A DNA stretch of 64,000 bases, taken from the NCBI GenBank assembly GCA_016933055.1, contig JAFGBS010000009.1, positions 447,590 to 511,589 on the forward strand, written 5' to 3'. Made by a program: the position numbers and the translations under genes. The notes below the pieces were generated by a model that worked only from the letters and a program-made list of their open reading frames with translations, was not told the origin of the DNA and ran no database searches. Shown piece by piece: positions 41,317-51,968 of this stretch. The first letter of the stretch is position 1. The number at the start of each line of letters is the position of its first letter. This DNA comes from Promethearchaeota archaeon. Lineage in GTDB: Archaea > Asgardarchaeota > Lokiarchaeia > Sigyniarchaeales > Promethearchaeaceae.

Positions 41317-41499
41317 CTATTTTTGACCGTAGAATTTCGTCCAACGGATTTTTCGTGGATTCTTGTTATATTTAATGCGGAAAACTCTACATTTTTTTGA
41401 GCAAAAATTCAACACTGTACCATCATTTTTCACGTAAATAATTCCTTGACCCGGTTGAATAGTTTGACCACAAAAACTACATACTCTGACTTTAACCAT
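41317..41499 (-). CDS. rpl24e: Ribosomal protein eL24
   Basis: CSFCGQTIQPGQGIIYVKNDGTVLNFCSKKCRVF. Confidence 0.94.
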   Translation of the reverse strand: MVKVRVCSFCGQTIQPGQGIIYVKNDGTVLNFCSKKCRVFRIKYNKNPRKIRWTKFYGQK

Positions 41500-41512
41500 C
41501 TATTTCGCCATC

Positions 41513-41923
41513 CTATTGTTCTTCTTCTTCACCAGTTTGTTCAAACAGTTTTGTTTTACCGTATTTTGTAACAATCAAATTTAGCTGTTTCATATCATCC
41601 GTAATCTCCGAACCACGAACAACCTTTCGCCTTTTCTCACCTTTTCGCTTGGGATGGTAACCTTGTCCTCCAGTTAATAACAGCTTCTTCTTTACGGGTC
41701 CATGTACGTTCTTACGCATGGGAATTCCCGAAAAATCTGAACCTCCTGTAATTTTAAGTTCATAACCGGGGAGCCCGATAAGCCCACCATCGAATGTTTC
41801 TCCAATTGTTTTACCAACGAGGGGGTCAATGTTTTGCAATTGAACAACTTTGGTCTTACCTTTCCCCAGTCCGGTTTTTCCACCAGAAATATTTAATTTA
41901 TATAGGCTTTCTTCTTCACTCAT
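41513..41923 (-). CDS. rps6e: Ribosomal protein eS6
   Basis: LVGKTIGETFDGGLIGLPGYELKITGGSDFSGIPMRKNVHGPVKKKLLL. Confidence 0.94.
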   Translation of the reverse strand: MSEEESLYKLNISGGKTGLGKGKTKVVQLQNIDPLVGKTIGETFDGGLIGLPGYELKITGGSDFSGIPMRKNVHGPVKKKLLLTGGQGYHPKRKGEKRRKVVRGSEITDDMKQLNLIVTKYGKTKLFEQTGEEEEQ

Positions 41924-42218
41924 AGGTCATCAATGCTTATTCATTGTTTGCTAAGAAAAGGGAATCCATCCGTAGTTTCCACTATTTCGTCATGAAGTAT
42001 TTCTACCAATAAACCCTAAATTAAAAATTTTGTGCTATCTGGGTGAGAAATTCATGTACAATCTATTTTGATCTCAATTTATGTAAATCTTGATCGTGCA
42101 ATTTGTGATATAAATGCTATATTTTTCTCTTTTTATTGTTCTGTTTAAGAGTGGAATTTACAGTTTCATCAGATTTTCTATCCAATAGCATAGCAATAAA
42201 ATATTCAATAAAGATTTA

Positions 42219-44021
42219 TTATAATCCCCAGTAGGGACTATTTTTCTTACGCATACAGCGTATATATTCCCGCATTAATTCAATCTGATCTTCAGATAAC
42301 TCATCGCGGAATCTTCCATTATATGTTCGAACATGGGATTCCGGAACATAAATGTATAGTGTATCTTCGACTTTAAGATTCCGCCCAATGGTAGCATTCC
42401 GGATAGATAAAGCAACTTCTTTTCCTTTTTCTGCTTCTTTTATTGTCTGATTATTCTCTTGAATTTGATGCAATCGTCCCACAAAAACTCCCTCTTGATT
42501 GACAATTCTTGTTTTTGGGGTGAGTTTTCCTGCTAGTACTTTTACTCCCACAACGGCAGGATCTGACTTCCGAAAAATGTAATCTGGAATGATCTCGAAT
42601 TTACCTGGAGGAATTAAATCAGAGAATTCTTTTAATACATCTTCCTCTTTTCGTTTATCTCTATATTCCTTGAATTCTTCCATTAATCGATAGATTACAT
42701 CATTGGTAAAAATTCTTATATCCTGATCATACGATGCATCTATCGCATCTTTGAGGATTTCTACATTAAATCCTAATACAACTGCATTGTAGGGATCTTC
42801 ATCACGTACAGCTACTGCTTCCATTATATCTCGTTTAGAAATGGAACCTACACGTGCTGTCCTAATTTTTACTTCGTTTTCTCTAAATAAATTGACTATA
42901 GCTTCTAAAGAGCCCAGAGTATCGGCTTTAAGAATTACCCCCTCATCTTCTGTCTCTATTTGGATTTCTCCTAATTCTTCCTCAATTTCTTGATAGACTT
43001 CTTCTAAATTTTCCTCATTAGGGACGCCACGTAAGGGAGCACCTGCAACTACATGTTCTATGTTGGGGGCAAGTATTTTGATACCCGCTGCTGCAAATAC
43101 TTCCTGTTGTTGGAGGAATTTATTCTCGGGATCTCGAATTTCGTCCAGTTCATTTGGGATTAAGATTGCTCGCACTTTAGTTTTTACTGCGTGTGGAATT
43201 CCTCCTATAACAATATTTTCTCCTCTTTTCAGAATTCCATCATAGATCAAACAATCCAAACTAATTCCAAGATGAGAATCTTGTTTCTTCTCCAGAACAA
43301 CTCCTTTGGCTGCCCCCTCCGAAAATTGTATTCTTTTTTGCAAATATTGTTGAACTAATCCAATAAGGACCATTAAAAGGGTTGGAATTCCTTCTCCGGT
43401 CTTTGCACTTGTGGGAACAATTGCAATATTTTTGGTGAAATCTTGAATACGGTCATACCTTTCGCAACCTGGGAATCCCTCTTCAATGAAATCACCCACT
43501 AACTGATAAATTCGCATATCTAAATCTTGTTGAACAAAATCTGGTTGTTGTTTATAGGTTTCCATAAAATCAGCTTTTTCAATACTTTTCCATCCATGTA
43601 AAAGATCAATTTTATTTGCAGCGATTATAAAAGGCACTTTTCGCTCCCGGAGGATTCGCACGGATTCCCATGTTATCGGCATGGTTCCTGCTGTGACATC
43701 AATCACCAATATTGCGATGTCCGCAACAGCTCCCCCTCGTCTTCGAAGATTCATAAAGGCTGCATGTCCTGGTGTATCTACTACCAAAAGCCCGGGAATG
43801 TTGATCTTCATTTTTTGATATTTAGGTCCGCAAAATTCAAGGATATTCTTAATGGGGAAAAAAGACGCTCCAATATGTTGAGTAATCCCTGCTGCTTCTC
43901 TTTTTTGGACTAAAGTCCCTCGTACATAATCCAGAAGCGAGGTTTTTCCGTGGTCGATATGTCCCAATATCGTAACGATAGGTTGCCTGATTTTTTTATT
44001 ATTTGGATTTTGTTCAGACAT
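42219..44021 (-). CDS. infB: Translation initiation factor aIF5B (IF-2)
   Basis: RQPIVTILGHIDHGKTSLLDYVRGT...VDTPGHAAFMNLRRRGGAVADIAILVIDV...AANKIDL. Confidence 0.95.
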   Translation of the reverse strand: MSEQNPNNKKIRQPIVTILGHIDHGKTSLLDYVRGTLVQKREAAGITQHIGASFFPIKNILEFCGPKYQKMKINIPGLLVVDTPGHAAFMNLRRRGGAVADIAILVIDVTAGTMPITWESVRILRERKVPFIIAANKIDLLHGWKSIEKADFMETYKQQPDFVQQDLDMRIYQLVGDFIEEGFPGCERYDRIQDFTKNIAIVPTSAKTGEGIPTLLMVLIGLVQQYLQKRIQFSEGAAKGVVLEKKQDSHLGISLDCLIYDGILKRGENIVIGGIPHAVKTKVRAILIPNELDEIRDPENKFLQQQEVFAAAGIKILAPNIEHVVAGAPLRGVPNEENLEEVYQEIEEELGEIQIETEDEGVILKADTLGSLEAIVNLFRENEVKIRTARVGSISKRDIMEAVAVRDEDPYNAVVLGFNVEILKDAIDASYDQDIRIFTNDVIYRLMEEFKEYRDKRKEEDVLKEFSDLIPPGKFEIIPDYIFRKSDPAVVGVKVLAGKLTPKTRIVNQEGVFVGRLHQIQENNQTIKEAEKGKEVALSIRNATIGRNLKVEDTLYIYVPESHVRTYNGRFRDELSEDQIELMREYIRCMRKKNSPYWGL

Positions 44022-44056
44022 TTTTATGTAAACAAAAGGACGGTACTATTTTGATT

Positions 44057-44845
44057 TTATGTTAAAAACTCATATATTTCATTCAGTAGTGATTTAATCT
44101 GATCATACACGAATAAATGACCGCACCCATGGATTATAGATAAGGTTGAATGTGGCAAAATTCTAGCTAAACGTACTGCATTTTCTGGTAACACAATTTC
44201 ATCAAACTCCCCTGTGAGGATTAATGATTTATGATACACTTGAGTGATCTTCTTCTTAGTGTTAAAGCACATAGCTGCTATTAATTGTTTTCTATAATCT
44301 TTTTTCTTCATAGGATAATACCGAAAAACGCGTTCAATAAAATCTAGTGCCGTACGACAATGCTTTCCTGAATTTTTGTGGATGCAGAATCCATGTATCA
44401 ATACGGATAAGGCATCTGTTTTTAATCCCCGAAAAAGCATATTTAAAACACTCCTTTTAGGTAATTTGCGTTTAAAACTACCTATATCAGGAGATATGAA
44501 CACCAATTTATCCACTTTCTCGGGATACATTATTGCAAACCGTTCCAATATGGCTCCTCCGAGACTATGTCCTAGAAAATTGGATTTTCTTATAGCCAAG
44601 AATTCCATAAGATAGAATATATCTTTCGAATAAGTTTTCATGGTGTAGAATTTACGTGACCTACCTGATCTACCACAACCCCGATTATCCATTAGAATAA
44701 CTCTAAAATATTGTGACAATTCAGTTACAAGGTTAGGTTGCCATTGCAGCATATTAGATCCTAATCCTGTTATTAAAATTAATGGCCTTGCAGTTTTTTT
44801 CCCATATTCTTCATAGTAGATTGATGTTCCTAGGTAACTTTCCAC
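44057..44845 (-). CDS. Alpha/beta hydrolase
   Basis: LILITGLGSNMLQW, MDNRGCGRSG, FLGHSLGGAILERFA nucleophile elbow, C-terminal GCGHLFVYDQ. Confidence 0.85.
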   Translation of the reverse strand: MESYLGTSIYYEEYGKKTARPLILITGLGSNMLQWQPNLVTELSQYFRVILMDNRGCGRSGRSRKFYTMKTYSKDIFYLMEFLAIRKSNFLGHSLGGAILERFAIMYPEKVDKLVFISPDIGSFKRKLPKRSVLNMLFRGLKTDALSVLIHGFCIHKNSGKHCRTALDFIERVFRYYPMKKKDYRKQLIAAMCFNTKKKITQVYHKSLILTGEFDEIVLPENAVRLARILPHSTLSIIHGCGHLFVYDQIKSLLNEIYEFLT

Positions 44846-44940
44846 GTAAGGTATACGAACACACCCTCAAATGTTTATCCTTGATAAATAATGAATTCTT
44901 CAAAAATATTAATCATTCGGCACTGCTTCAAGGTATTATC

Positions 44941-45990
44941 ATGTCTGAGAATAGGTGGCAAGTTAAGGAGCAAGTAAAAAGGAAAAACGCTCAAAATCCT
45001 GATTTTAACTTAAAATCTCTTGAATATATTACACAAAACCAAATTGAGACAGAAGAGTTAGTTAAAAACGCAAATAAATCATATCAAGAAGGAAATTTTG
45101 GAGATTGTGCGAAAAATTTCCGCCAATTAGCACGAATCATAAAACAACTTGAGAATACTATTGAAATAAAAGGGAATTATGATATACGAAATACTCTAAA
45201 TGATTTAACTGGTAAAGAATGGTTACGCCATACAAAATCTTGGCTCATTGTCGATGGTAAACCCTCTGACATTGTATATAACATCAAGAACCATCCTGCT
45301 TCTTTTCCCCCCACTCTCGCATCTCATTTCATCGAGTTTTTTACAAAAAAAGGAGATTGGGTTTTTGATCCCTTTATGGGAATTGGCAGTGTTCTAAAAT
45401 CTGCTCAAGATTTGGAAAGAAATTGTTGGGGGATAGAATTAAACCAAAAATACCAAGAATTTGCACATAATCGATTAACAGCAAATAATTCTTTAGTTCT
45501 TGAGGTCACTCATGGGGATGCACGAAATGCTGTTCCATTATGGGAAACTAGGAACTTTCCAACGATGGATTTTGTGATTACTTCTCCCCCCTATTGGGAT
45601 ATGTTAGGAAAATCTCGCGGAGGAGTTATGTCTACATCAAAGCAGAGGGTTGAGAATGGCTTGGATGAAACATATAGTGATGATCCAAATGATCTTGGAA
45701 ATATATCAGATGTAGATATATATTTAGATCAATTATATGAAATTTTTGCCAATTTGAAGAAAATTCTATCTCCGAATGCCTATTTACTTGTGGTGATGCA
45801 AAATATCCGTAAAAAGGATGGAGAAATGGAACCTATTGCCTGGAATTTCGCAAAAAAAATGAAGAAGTCGTATTCATTGAGACAAGAATTCATATGGTGT
45901 CAAGATCAGAAATTCATGGGTATTTGGGGGTATCCTAAAATTTACGTATCGAATGTCCACCACCACTATTGTTTAGTGTTCCAGAATTAA
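44941..45990 (+). CDS. N4/N6 DNA methyltransferase, SPPYW type
   Basis: HPASFPPTLASHFIEFFTKKGDWVFDPFMGIGS (motifs X-I), VITSPPYWDM (motif IV). Start moved from 44782 to ATG 44941 (MSENRWQVKEQ) because the earlier start overlaps the divergent hydrolase. Confidence 0.85.
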   Translation: MSENRWQVKEQVKRKNAQNPDFNLKSLEYITQNQIETEELVKNANKSYQEGNFGDCAKNFRQLARIIKQLENTIEIKGNYDIRNTLNDLTGKEWLRHTKSWLIVDGKPSDIVYNIKNHPASFPPTLASHFIEFFTKKGDWVFDPFMGIGSVLKSAQDLERNCWGIELNQKYQEFAHNRLTANNSLVLEVTHGDARNAVPLWETRNFPTMDFVITSPPYWDMLGKSRGGVMSTSKQRVENGLDETYSDDPNDLGNISDVDIYLDQLYEIFANLKKILSPNAYLLVVMQNIRKKDGEMEPIAWNFAKKMKKSYSLRQEFIWCQDQKFMGIWGYPKIYVSNVHHHYCLVFQN

Positions 45991-46079
45991 TAATTAATAG
46001 GTGTTTTGAAAATAGATTTTGAAATCTGATTTATTTGTTTTGTCAAACAATTTATTATCGAGTGAGATGAACTTTTATT

Positions 46080-46955
46080 ATGAAGAGATGGATAAAAAAA
46101 AATCAATTACTTTTGTACCTTTTCCTCACTTATCTGATAGCATGTATTGCAACGATTCTTCATAATGTATTCGGCATTCATTTCATCTCACAATCCAATC
46201 TAACGTTCCCTGCTGTAATTTTGTGGGTCTTCTATATTTTTAGCCCTACCATCTCAGGATTCTTAATCACAACATTTGTAGAGGGAAAAAAAGGCATCCT
46301 TAACGTTATCCGAGGATATACCATAGTAAAAGTAAATTGGTTTTGGTATTTTGGAGCTTTAATTCTCTTATTGGCACCTTTATCTATAGGATTTATTTTT
46401 TTCATTCTAGAAAAATCTCCCGGTCCAAGTGATAGCATTTCTGTTGGAAATATATTCTACTTAATTGGATTTGGATTATTATCGGGACCTATTTCAGAGG
46501 AGGGAGGATGGAGAGGTTTTATGCTTCCTAAGTTAGAATCGAAACACAATGCTTCGGTCTCCAGCCTAATACTTGGATTTACGTGGTATGTTTGGCATAT
46601 TCCTCTTTATTTCATCGAAGGAACAAGTCAATATGAATCCTTGCAATATGGTATAGTGTCTTCCATAGTCTCAATTAGCATTTATTGGGTTTTAGTAATG
46701 GTTATTGCCCAAATACTAACCTTTTTGTACAATAATTCCCGTGGGAGTTTAATTATTACAATTCTAGCACATTTTTGCTTTAATTTTAGCAGCACTCTAA
46801 TTTTAAATTCCGGACTCGGGTTGTTAGAACCGATGACATTCAACATCGTGGGTAGTATATTAGCAATAGCATATTTGGTACTGATATATGCTGGTTTTGG
46901 GTATCAGAACATGTCCCGCAAAGATAAAGATAAATTACCGTTTAATCGGTCTTAA
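46080..46955 (+). CDS. CPBP-family intramembrane metalloprotease
   Basis: GPISEEGGWRGFMLPKLE, FTWYVWHIPLY, AHFCFNFS within a multi-TM protein. Confidence 0.87.
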   Translation: MKRWIKKNQLLLYLFLTYLIACIATILHNVFGIHFISQSNLTFPAVILWVFYIFSPTISGFLITTFVEGKKGILNVIRGYTIVKVNWFWYFGALILLLAPLSIGFIFFILEKSPGPSDSISVGNIFYLIGFGLLSGPISEEGGWRGFMLPKLESKHNASVSSLILGFTWYVWHIPLYFIEGTSQYESLQYGIVSSIVSISIYWVLVMVIAQILTFLYNNSRGSLIITILAHFCFNFSSTLILNSGLGLLEPMTFNIVGSILAIAYLVLIYAGFGYQNMSRKDKDKLPFNRS

Positions 46956-46968
46956 GATTCCAGATTCG

Positions 46969-47301
46969 CTAAAGACCGCGAGCTTTTTTGAGACGCGCTT
47001 GCCTTAATTTTCGTTCTTTCTCCCATTTCTTACCACAAAACTTACAATATAATCCAAAAAGACTCTGATCTTCAATCTCAAATGGTTTGGCACATTTTAC
47101 ACAAACAGAATGATATTCAAACCAATAAGCTTCATGATCTGGATCAATCTCGATTTCTTTTTCCTTTGAAATCCCGCATTGGTTACAATAGATCCCCGAC
47201 AGAATTGCTTCGCCATCATAAAACATTTTACCGCATTTCACACAGCAGTTACTTTTGATTTCGTTCCATACAGGTTTTGAGTTTTTCCGAATTTTCTCCA
47301 T
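46969..47301 (-). CDS. Small multi-zinc-ribbon protein
   Basis: Four CxxC pairs: CCVKCGKMF, IYCNQCG, SVCVKCAKPF, LYCKFCGKKW. Confidence 0.65.
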   Translation of the reverse strand: MEKIRKNSKPVWNEIKSNCCVKCGKMFYDGEAILSGIYCNQCGISKEKEIEIDPDHEAYWFEYHSVCVKCAKPFEIEDQSLFGLYCKFCGKKWEKERKLRQARLKKARGL

Positions 47302-47354
47302 GATCCTATATCCCCATTCGAATATTAATTAAAAAAAAGTAGAGTATATCATGA

Positions 47355-50327
47355 TTATGATGTTTTAATTGGATCTTCTTGAAGATTATCAATGTTAGTT
47401 TTTGATTGTAATTTGGATAGAACTTTTCTCAGATATTTACCAGTATATGAACGGTCATTGACCGCTATTTCTTCTGGTGTTCCGGAGGCAATGATCTCCC
47501 CCCCGTTTTCACCACCTTCTGGTCCCAAGTCAATGATATAATCCGCACTTTTAATTATGTCCAAATTATGTTCAATTACAACTACTGAATTGCCTTGATC
47601 GACTAATCGTTGAAGAGCTTTTATCAGAATCTTTACATCATGGAAATGTAAACCTGTAGTGGGTTCATCCAGCAAGAAAAGCGTATTTCCTGTGGAGCGT
47701 TTAGATAATTCTCTGGATAATTTCATTCTCTGTGCTTCTCCACCACTTAACGTAGTGGAGCTCTGTCCCAACTCAATATAGCCCAAACCGACATCAACAA
47801 CGGTTTGTAATATTTCGTTTATCTTTTGATTATTTTCGAAGAATTCTAATGCTTGGTTGTGGGTCATTCGCAAAACTTCGTAGATATTTTTACCTTTATA
47901 TTTCACTTCTAAAGTTTCTTCATTATATCTTTGCCCTTGACACACATCACATTTCACGTACACATCAGGGAGGAAATGCATTTCAATAAGGTTATACCCC
48001 AAACCACCACATTTTTCACACCTTCCCGCTTTTGTATTAAACGAAAAACGACCTTTCTCATATCCTCGAATCTTTGCTTCTTCAGTTTTTGCAAAAGTGT
48101 CTCGTATATAATCGAAAGCTTTTGTATATGTGGCTGGTACTGATTTAGGAGTTCTCCCAATCGGGCTCTGATCAATGTTAATTATTTTATCAATATATTC
48201 CAATCCTTCGATAGTGTCATATTTTATGTGCAATCCTTTCTTCTTGCGGCGTAAAGATTCTTCTACTGCGTTGAGGAGAACTTCCTGAACTAATGATGAT
48301 TTACCAGCACCCGAAACGCCCGTTACACATGTAAACACTCCTAGTGGAATCTCTGCAGTAACACTTTTCAGATTATTTTCCCGAGCACCACTGATACGGA
48401 TTCTAGATTCAGAGAGAGGCCTTCGAGATTTAGGAAGGCATATTTTCTCTTTTCCGGATAAGTATCTGCCTGTGATAGAACGTGGATTATTCATAACTGT
48501 TTCTAAATTACCCGTTTCTACGATTTCTCCTCCTTTTTCCCCTCCAAATGGTCCGATATCCACAATGAAATCCGCAGCGCGTATCACATCTTCATCATGT
48601 TCCACAATTAGAACGGTATTTCCTCGCTTCTTTAACTCAATAAGCATATTGATCAACTTAGACTTATCTCGGGGATGCAGGCCTATCGTAGGTTCATCAA
48701 GTACATAAAGTACTCCCACAAGATTTGATCCAATTTGTGTAGCTAATCGAATGCGCTCACTTTCTCCACCTGAGAGAGTACGAGCCACACGGTCCAATGA
48801 AATATAATCTAATCCAACATTTTCTAGGAAAAAATACCTCGAATGAATTTCTTTAAGGATTTCCTTAGCAATCGTTCGTTCCCGTTTGGATAATTTTACA
48901 CAGTTGAACCAACGAATTGCTTCGGATACATACATCCGTGATACTTCCCATATGTTTTTGTCATTGATAGTTACAGCAAGACTAACTGGTTTTAATCGTT
49001 TTCCTTTACATGCGCTGCATTCGTATTCACGCATGAATTGTTCATACCACTCTCGCATCCCTTGGGATTTTGTTCTCAAGTATCTATTCTGAAGGATGGT
49101 AATAATACCTTTAAACGGACGCTTATACCTGACACTAAAATGTACTTCATCTTCGTCCTCTTCTTCTTCATTCTGTGAATCATATCCTCCATTACGTTCA
49201 AAATTAAAGGAAATTTTTTCTTTTCCCGTTCCATATAGGAATTTATTCCAAAATTCATCAGGAAGATCATCAATGGATTGAGTAATGTCCACATTGTAAT
49301 ATTCTGCAAGAGCTTCGATGGTTTTCCAACTCCAACTATTAATTGAACCAAACCCTCCCACTCGGGTCAACCCGCTATCATAAAGATTGACGGATGTATC
49401 GGGGAATATTTTAGCCTCATCAAAATTTAGAACGGTTCCTAAACCTTTGCAAAATTCGCACATTCCGTAAGGAGTGTTGAAGCTGAAGTCCCTAGCTTGC
49501 AGTTTTTCATACGAAACACCACACTCGGGACAGAAAAAGTGCTCTGAGAATATTTTGGAATCTCCATTTACTATGGAGATTTTTACTAGTCCTTCAGCAA
49601 GTTTAAGGGATGTTTCGATAGAATTAGCTACACGTGAACGGAATTCATCATCTTCTTCCGTTTTCATAATCAACCGGTCAACAATAACATCAATATCATG
49701 TTTGATATTCCTATCCAAGTTAATAGGTTCCTCTAAAAGGTATTCAATGGCTTCTTTTCCTTGATCTTGAATCATGATCCTTGAATATCCACTTTTCTGC
49801 AACTTCAGGAATAATTTTTCATAGGTTCCCTTTTTTCCCCGTACCATGGGTGCAAGAATCTTGAATTTTGTTCCGGTGTTAAGAGATTGCAGAATTTCAT
49901 GGATAATCTCTTGACTGCTTTTTGGAGTAATTTCTCTTCTACATATAGGACAATGGGGAATTCCGATATTTGCCCATAATAATCTTAAATAATCATAAAT
50001 TTCGGTAACCGTACCCACAGTTGAACGTGGGTTTTTTGAGACGGTTTTCTGTTCAATTGCAATAGCAGGAGACAATCCCTCAATATAATCAACATCTGGC
50101 TTATCCATTCCTTCTAAAAACTGGCGTGCATAAGCAGAAAGGGATTGTAAATATCTTCGCTGACCCTCTGCGTAAATAGTATCAATCGCTAAACTAGACT
50201 TACCGGAGCCACTTAGACCAGTAAATACAACCAATTTATCACGTGGGATTTTCACATCAATATTTTTGAGATTGTGTTGTCGTGCGCCTTTTACAATGAT
50301 GTATTTGGAATTATTGGGATTGGTCAT
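47355..50327 (-). CDS. uvrA: Excinuclease ABC subunit A
   Basis: [35 protein letters not shown]...[18 protein letters not shown]...[10 protein letters not shown]...[13 protein letters not shown]. Confidence 0.97.
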   Translation of the reverse strand: MTNPNNSKYIIVKGARQHNLKNIDVKIPRDKLVVFTGLSGSGKSSLAIDTIYAEGQRRYLQSLSAYARQFLEGMDKPDVDYIEGLSPAIAIEQKTVSKNPRSTVGTVTEIYDYLRLLWANIGIPHCPICRREITPKSSQEIIHEILQSLNTGTKFKILAPMVRGKKGTYEKLFLKLQKSGYSRIMIQDQGKEAIEYLLEEPINLDRNIKHDIDVIVDRLIMKTEEDDEFRSRVANSIETSLKLAEGLVKISIVNGDSKIFSEHFFCPECGVSYEKLQARDFSFNTPYGMCEFCKGLGTVLNFDEAKIFPDTSVNLYDSGLTRVGGFGSINSWSWKTIEALAEYYNVDITQSIDDLPDEFWNKFLYGTGKEKISFNFERNGGYDSQNEEEEDEDEVHFSVRYKRPFKGIITILQNRYLRTKSQGMREWYEQFMREYECSACKGKRLKPVSLAVTINDKNIWEVSRMYVSEAIRWFNCVKLSKRERTIAKEILKEIHSRYFFLENVGLDYISLDRVARTLSGGESERIRLATQIGSNLVGVLYVLDEPTIGLHPRDKSKLINMLIELKKRGNTVLIVEHDEDVIRAADFIVDIGPFGGEKGGEIVETGNLETVMNNPRSITGRYLSGKEKICLPKSRRPLSESRIRISGARENNLKSVTAEIPLGVFTCVTGVSGAGKSSLVQEVLLNAVEESLRRKKKGLHIKYDTIEGLEYIDKIINIDQSPIGRTPKSVPATYTKAFDYIRDTFAKTEEAKIRGYEKGRFSFNTKAGRCEKCGGLGYNLIEMHFLPDVYVKCDVCQGQRYNEETLEVKYKGKNIYEVLRMTHNQALEFFENNQKINEILQTVVDVGLGYIELGQSSTTLSGGEAQRMKLSRELSKRSTGNTLFLLDEPTTGLHFHDVKILIKALQRLVDQGNSVVVIEHNLDIIKSADYIIDLGPEGGENGGEIIASGTPEEIAVNDRSYTGKYLRKVLSKLQSKTNIDNLQEDPIKTS

Positions 50328-50505
50328 TTCTATGTTACCGTTTCAAGATCTTCAATTTAGTCCCACTTTTTGAGTTTACTACTTTGAATTAAAAAGAAGA
50401 ATGCGCTGGAGAAATAATTAATTGAGGAAAAAAAACCGCAACTTATTGATAATCTAAGTATTGATCTACTTTTATTAATCCAAATTACAAGTTGCTTTTG
50501 AAGTA

Positions 50506-51966
50506 TTAGACATATATATTTTCCTTGGGATCGGGGGGGTCTGTATCTTCAATAGGGAATGTATCTTCTTCCAAGATTTGGGTTAATTCCCATTCCCGTT
50601 CGTTTCCTTCTCGATCAAATACTCTCAGGAGATCTAAGGAACTTTCCCCTTTGGTCGATCCAAGAATCATATTAATATAGTACATGTTGAAAGTTTGACG
50701 ATCTTGATCGGAGGGAATTGGGGGACCGAGAGTATGGGAATGAATGAATCCTACAATACTCGTATCCATAAAAGGAATTTGGTCTTTATAATATCCGGTT
50801 GCAAAAGGAGTAGAAAAATATCTTGCTGGGAGCCGGAGACGCCATATTACCCATCTATCTAGCTGTACAAAACCACCCATCTCGTTTGGAGCATGTTCCT
50901 TGGCCGTTTGTTTTGCTAAGTTAAGGAACTGCTGAGATATTTGGATTTTTCCAAATCCATAAAATCCTAAACATGCTTTAAGTTCCCTTAGGACTTCTGT
51001 TAAGCTATAAGGTTCACTCTTCAGCCACGTCCGGAGGGAATATAACCTATCAGACAAGGATTGAGTAGATAATTTTTCTACAATAAAAACGGGGAATTCA
51101 AATTTTGGAGGATCGGGATAATCACTCAAATCCATGAAAACTGCATAATTTTCTCCTAAATCGACGGAATACCTATTTTCATAGTTATCTAATTTCTCAA
51201 TAGTGAACATATTGGACGCTTTCTTAATTTGTTGGGATACGTTGAAGATTTGCTCTTTAATTCTCGTTTTTTTTTGTGCAATTAGTTCTTTCAACCTAGG
51301 AGGTGTATATAATTCGTCCACTTTTCTTTCAAGTTCGCTATAAGATGGATATTTCCTTATAATTTCCATATCTTTTGGCTCGAGTGTATCAAAAGCATTT
51401 ATTGCAGTCTTAAATCGTCCTTTAAATTCTAACAGTAGTGTTCGAGCTAAATCTTGATAGGATTTTATAAATAAACTATTCTCAGGTTCAAGCGTATAAG
51501 CTTCTTTATACATATTTAAAGCATGCTCGAAATTTTTTAATTTCTCATACTGGGTTGCTGCGAGATACGTCGCTAGTTGAGCTACTTCGGGATAATTATC
51601 GCGCATATACTCGCATAATTCTACAGCCACACCTGGTCTTTTTATTGAAATAATTATTTCTGCACGCTTTAACAATGCTTCCGCAGGTTCTCCCTCAATT
51701 GTATCCAGTTTTTGATACTGTTCTATTAAAAACCCCTTTATATCTTCCATCATTTTCCCTAAACATTCGTGATTTTCCGAAAGCCGATGCGTGGAACAAA
51801 ATTTCTTCCCACAATATGTGCATTTATTCATATAATTTTGGATTTTGATATTGCAGTAATAACAAAGCTCTAAATTTTCGTAATTATTTGATAATTCCTC
51901 GTATAATTTGTTCTTTTTTTGTTTCCTTATTGTTAAACCCCTCCTATAGAAACATATTAAAAACAA
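50506..51966 (-). CDS. AN1 zinc finger + TPR-like helices + JAMM/MPN+ metalloprotease-like domain
   Basis: AN1: CYYCNIKIQNYMNKCTYCGKKFCSTHRLSENHEC (C-x2-C-x10-C-x2-C-x4-C-x2-H-x5-H-x-C); JAMM: NEMGGF...GFIHSHTLGPPIPSDQD (E...HxHx7SxxD); helical middle YEKLKNFEHALNMYKEAYTLEPENSLFIKSYQDLA. Confidence 0.85.
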   Translation of the reverse strand: MFLICFYRRGLTIRKQKKNKLYEELSNNYENLELCYYCNIKIQNYMNKCTYCGKKFCSTHRLSENHECLGKMMEDIKGFLIEQYQKLDTIEGEPAEALLKRAEIIISIKRPGVAVELCEYMRDNYPEVAQLATYLAATQYEKLKNFEHALNMYKEAYTLEPENSLFIKSYQDLARTLLLEFKGRFKTAINAFDTLEPKDMEIIRKYPSYSELERKVDELYTPPRLKELIAQKKTRIKEQIFNVSQQIKKASNMFTIEKLDNYENRYSVDLGENYAVFMDLSDYPDPPKFEFPVFIVEKLSTQSLSDRLYSLRTWLKSEPYSLTEVLRELKACLGFYGFGKIQISQQFLNLAKQTAKEHAPNEMGGFVQLDRWVIWRLRLPARYFSTPFATGYYKDQIPFMDTSIVGFIHSHTLGPPIPSDQDRQTFNMYYINMILGSTKGESSLDLLRVFDREGNEREWELTQILEEDTFPIEDTDPPDPKENIYV

Positions 51967-51968
51967 TA

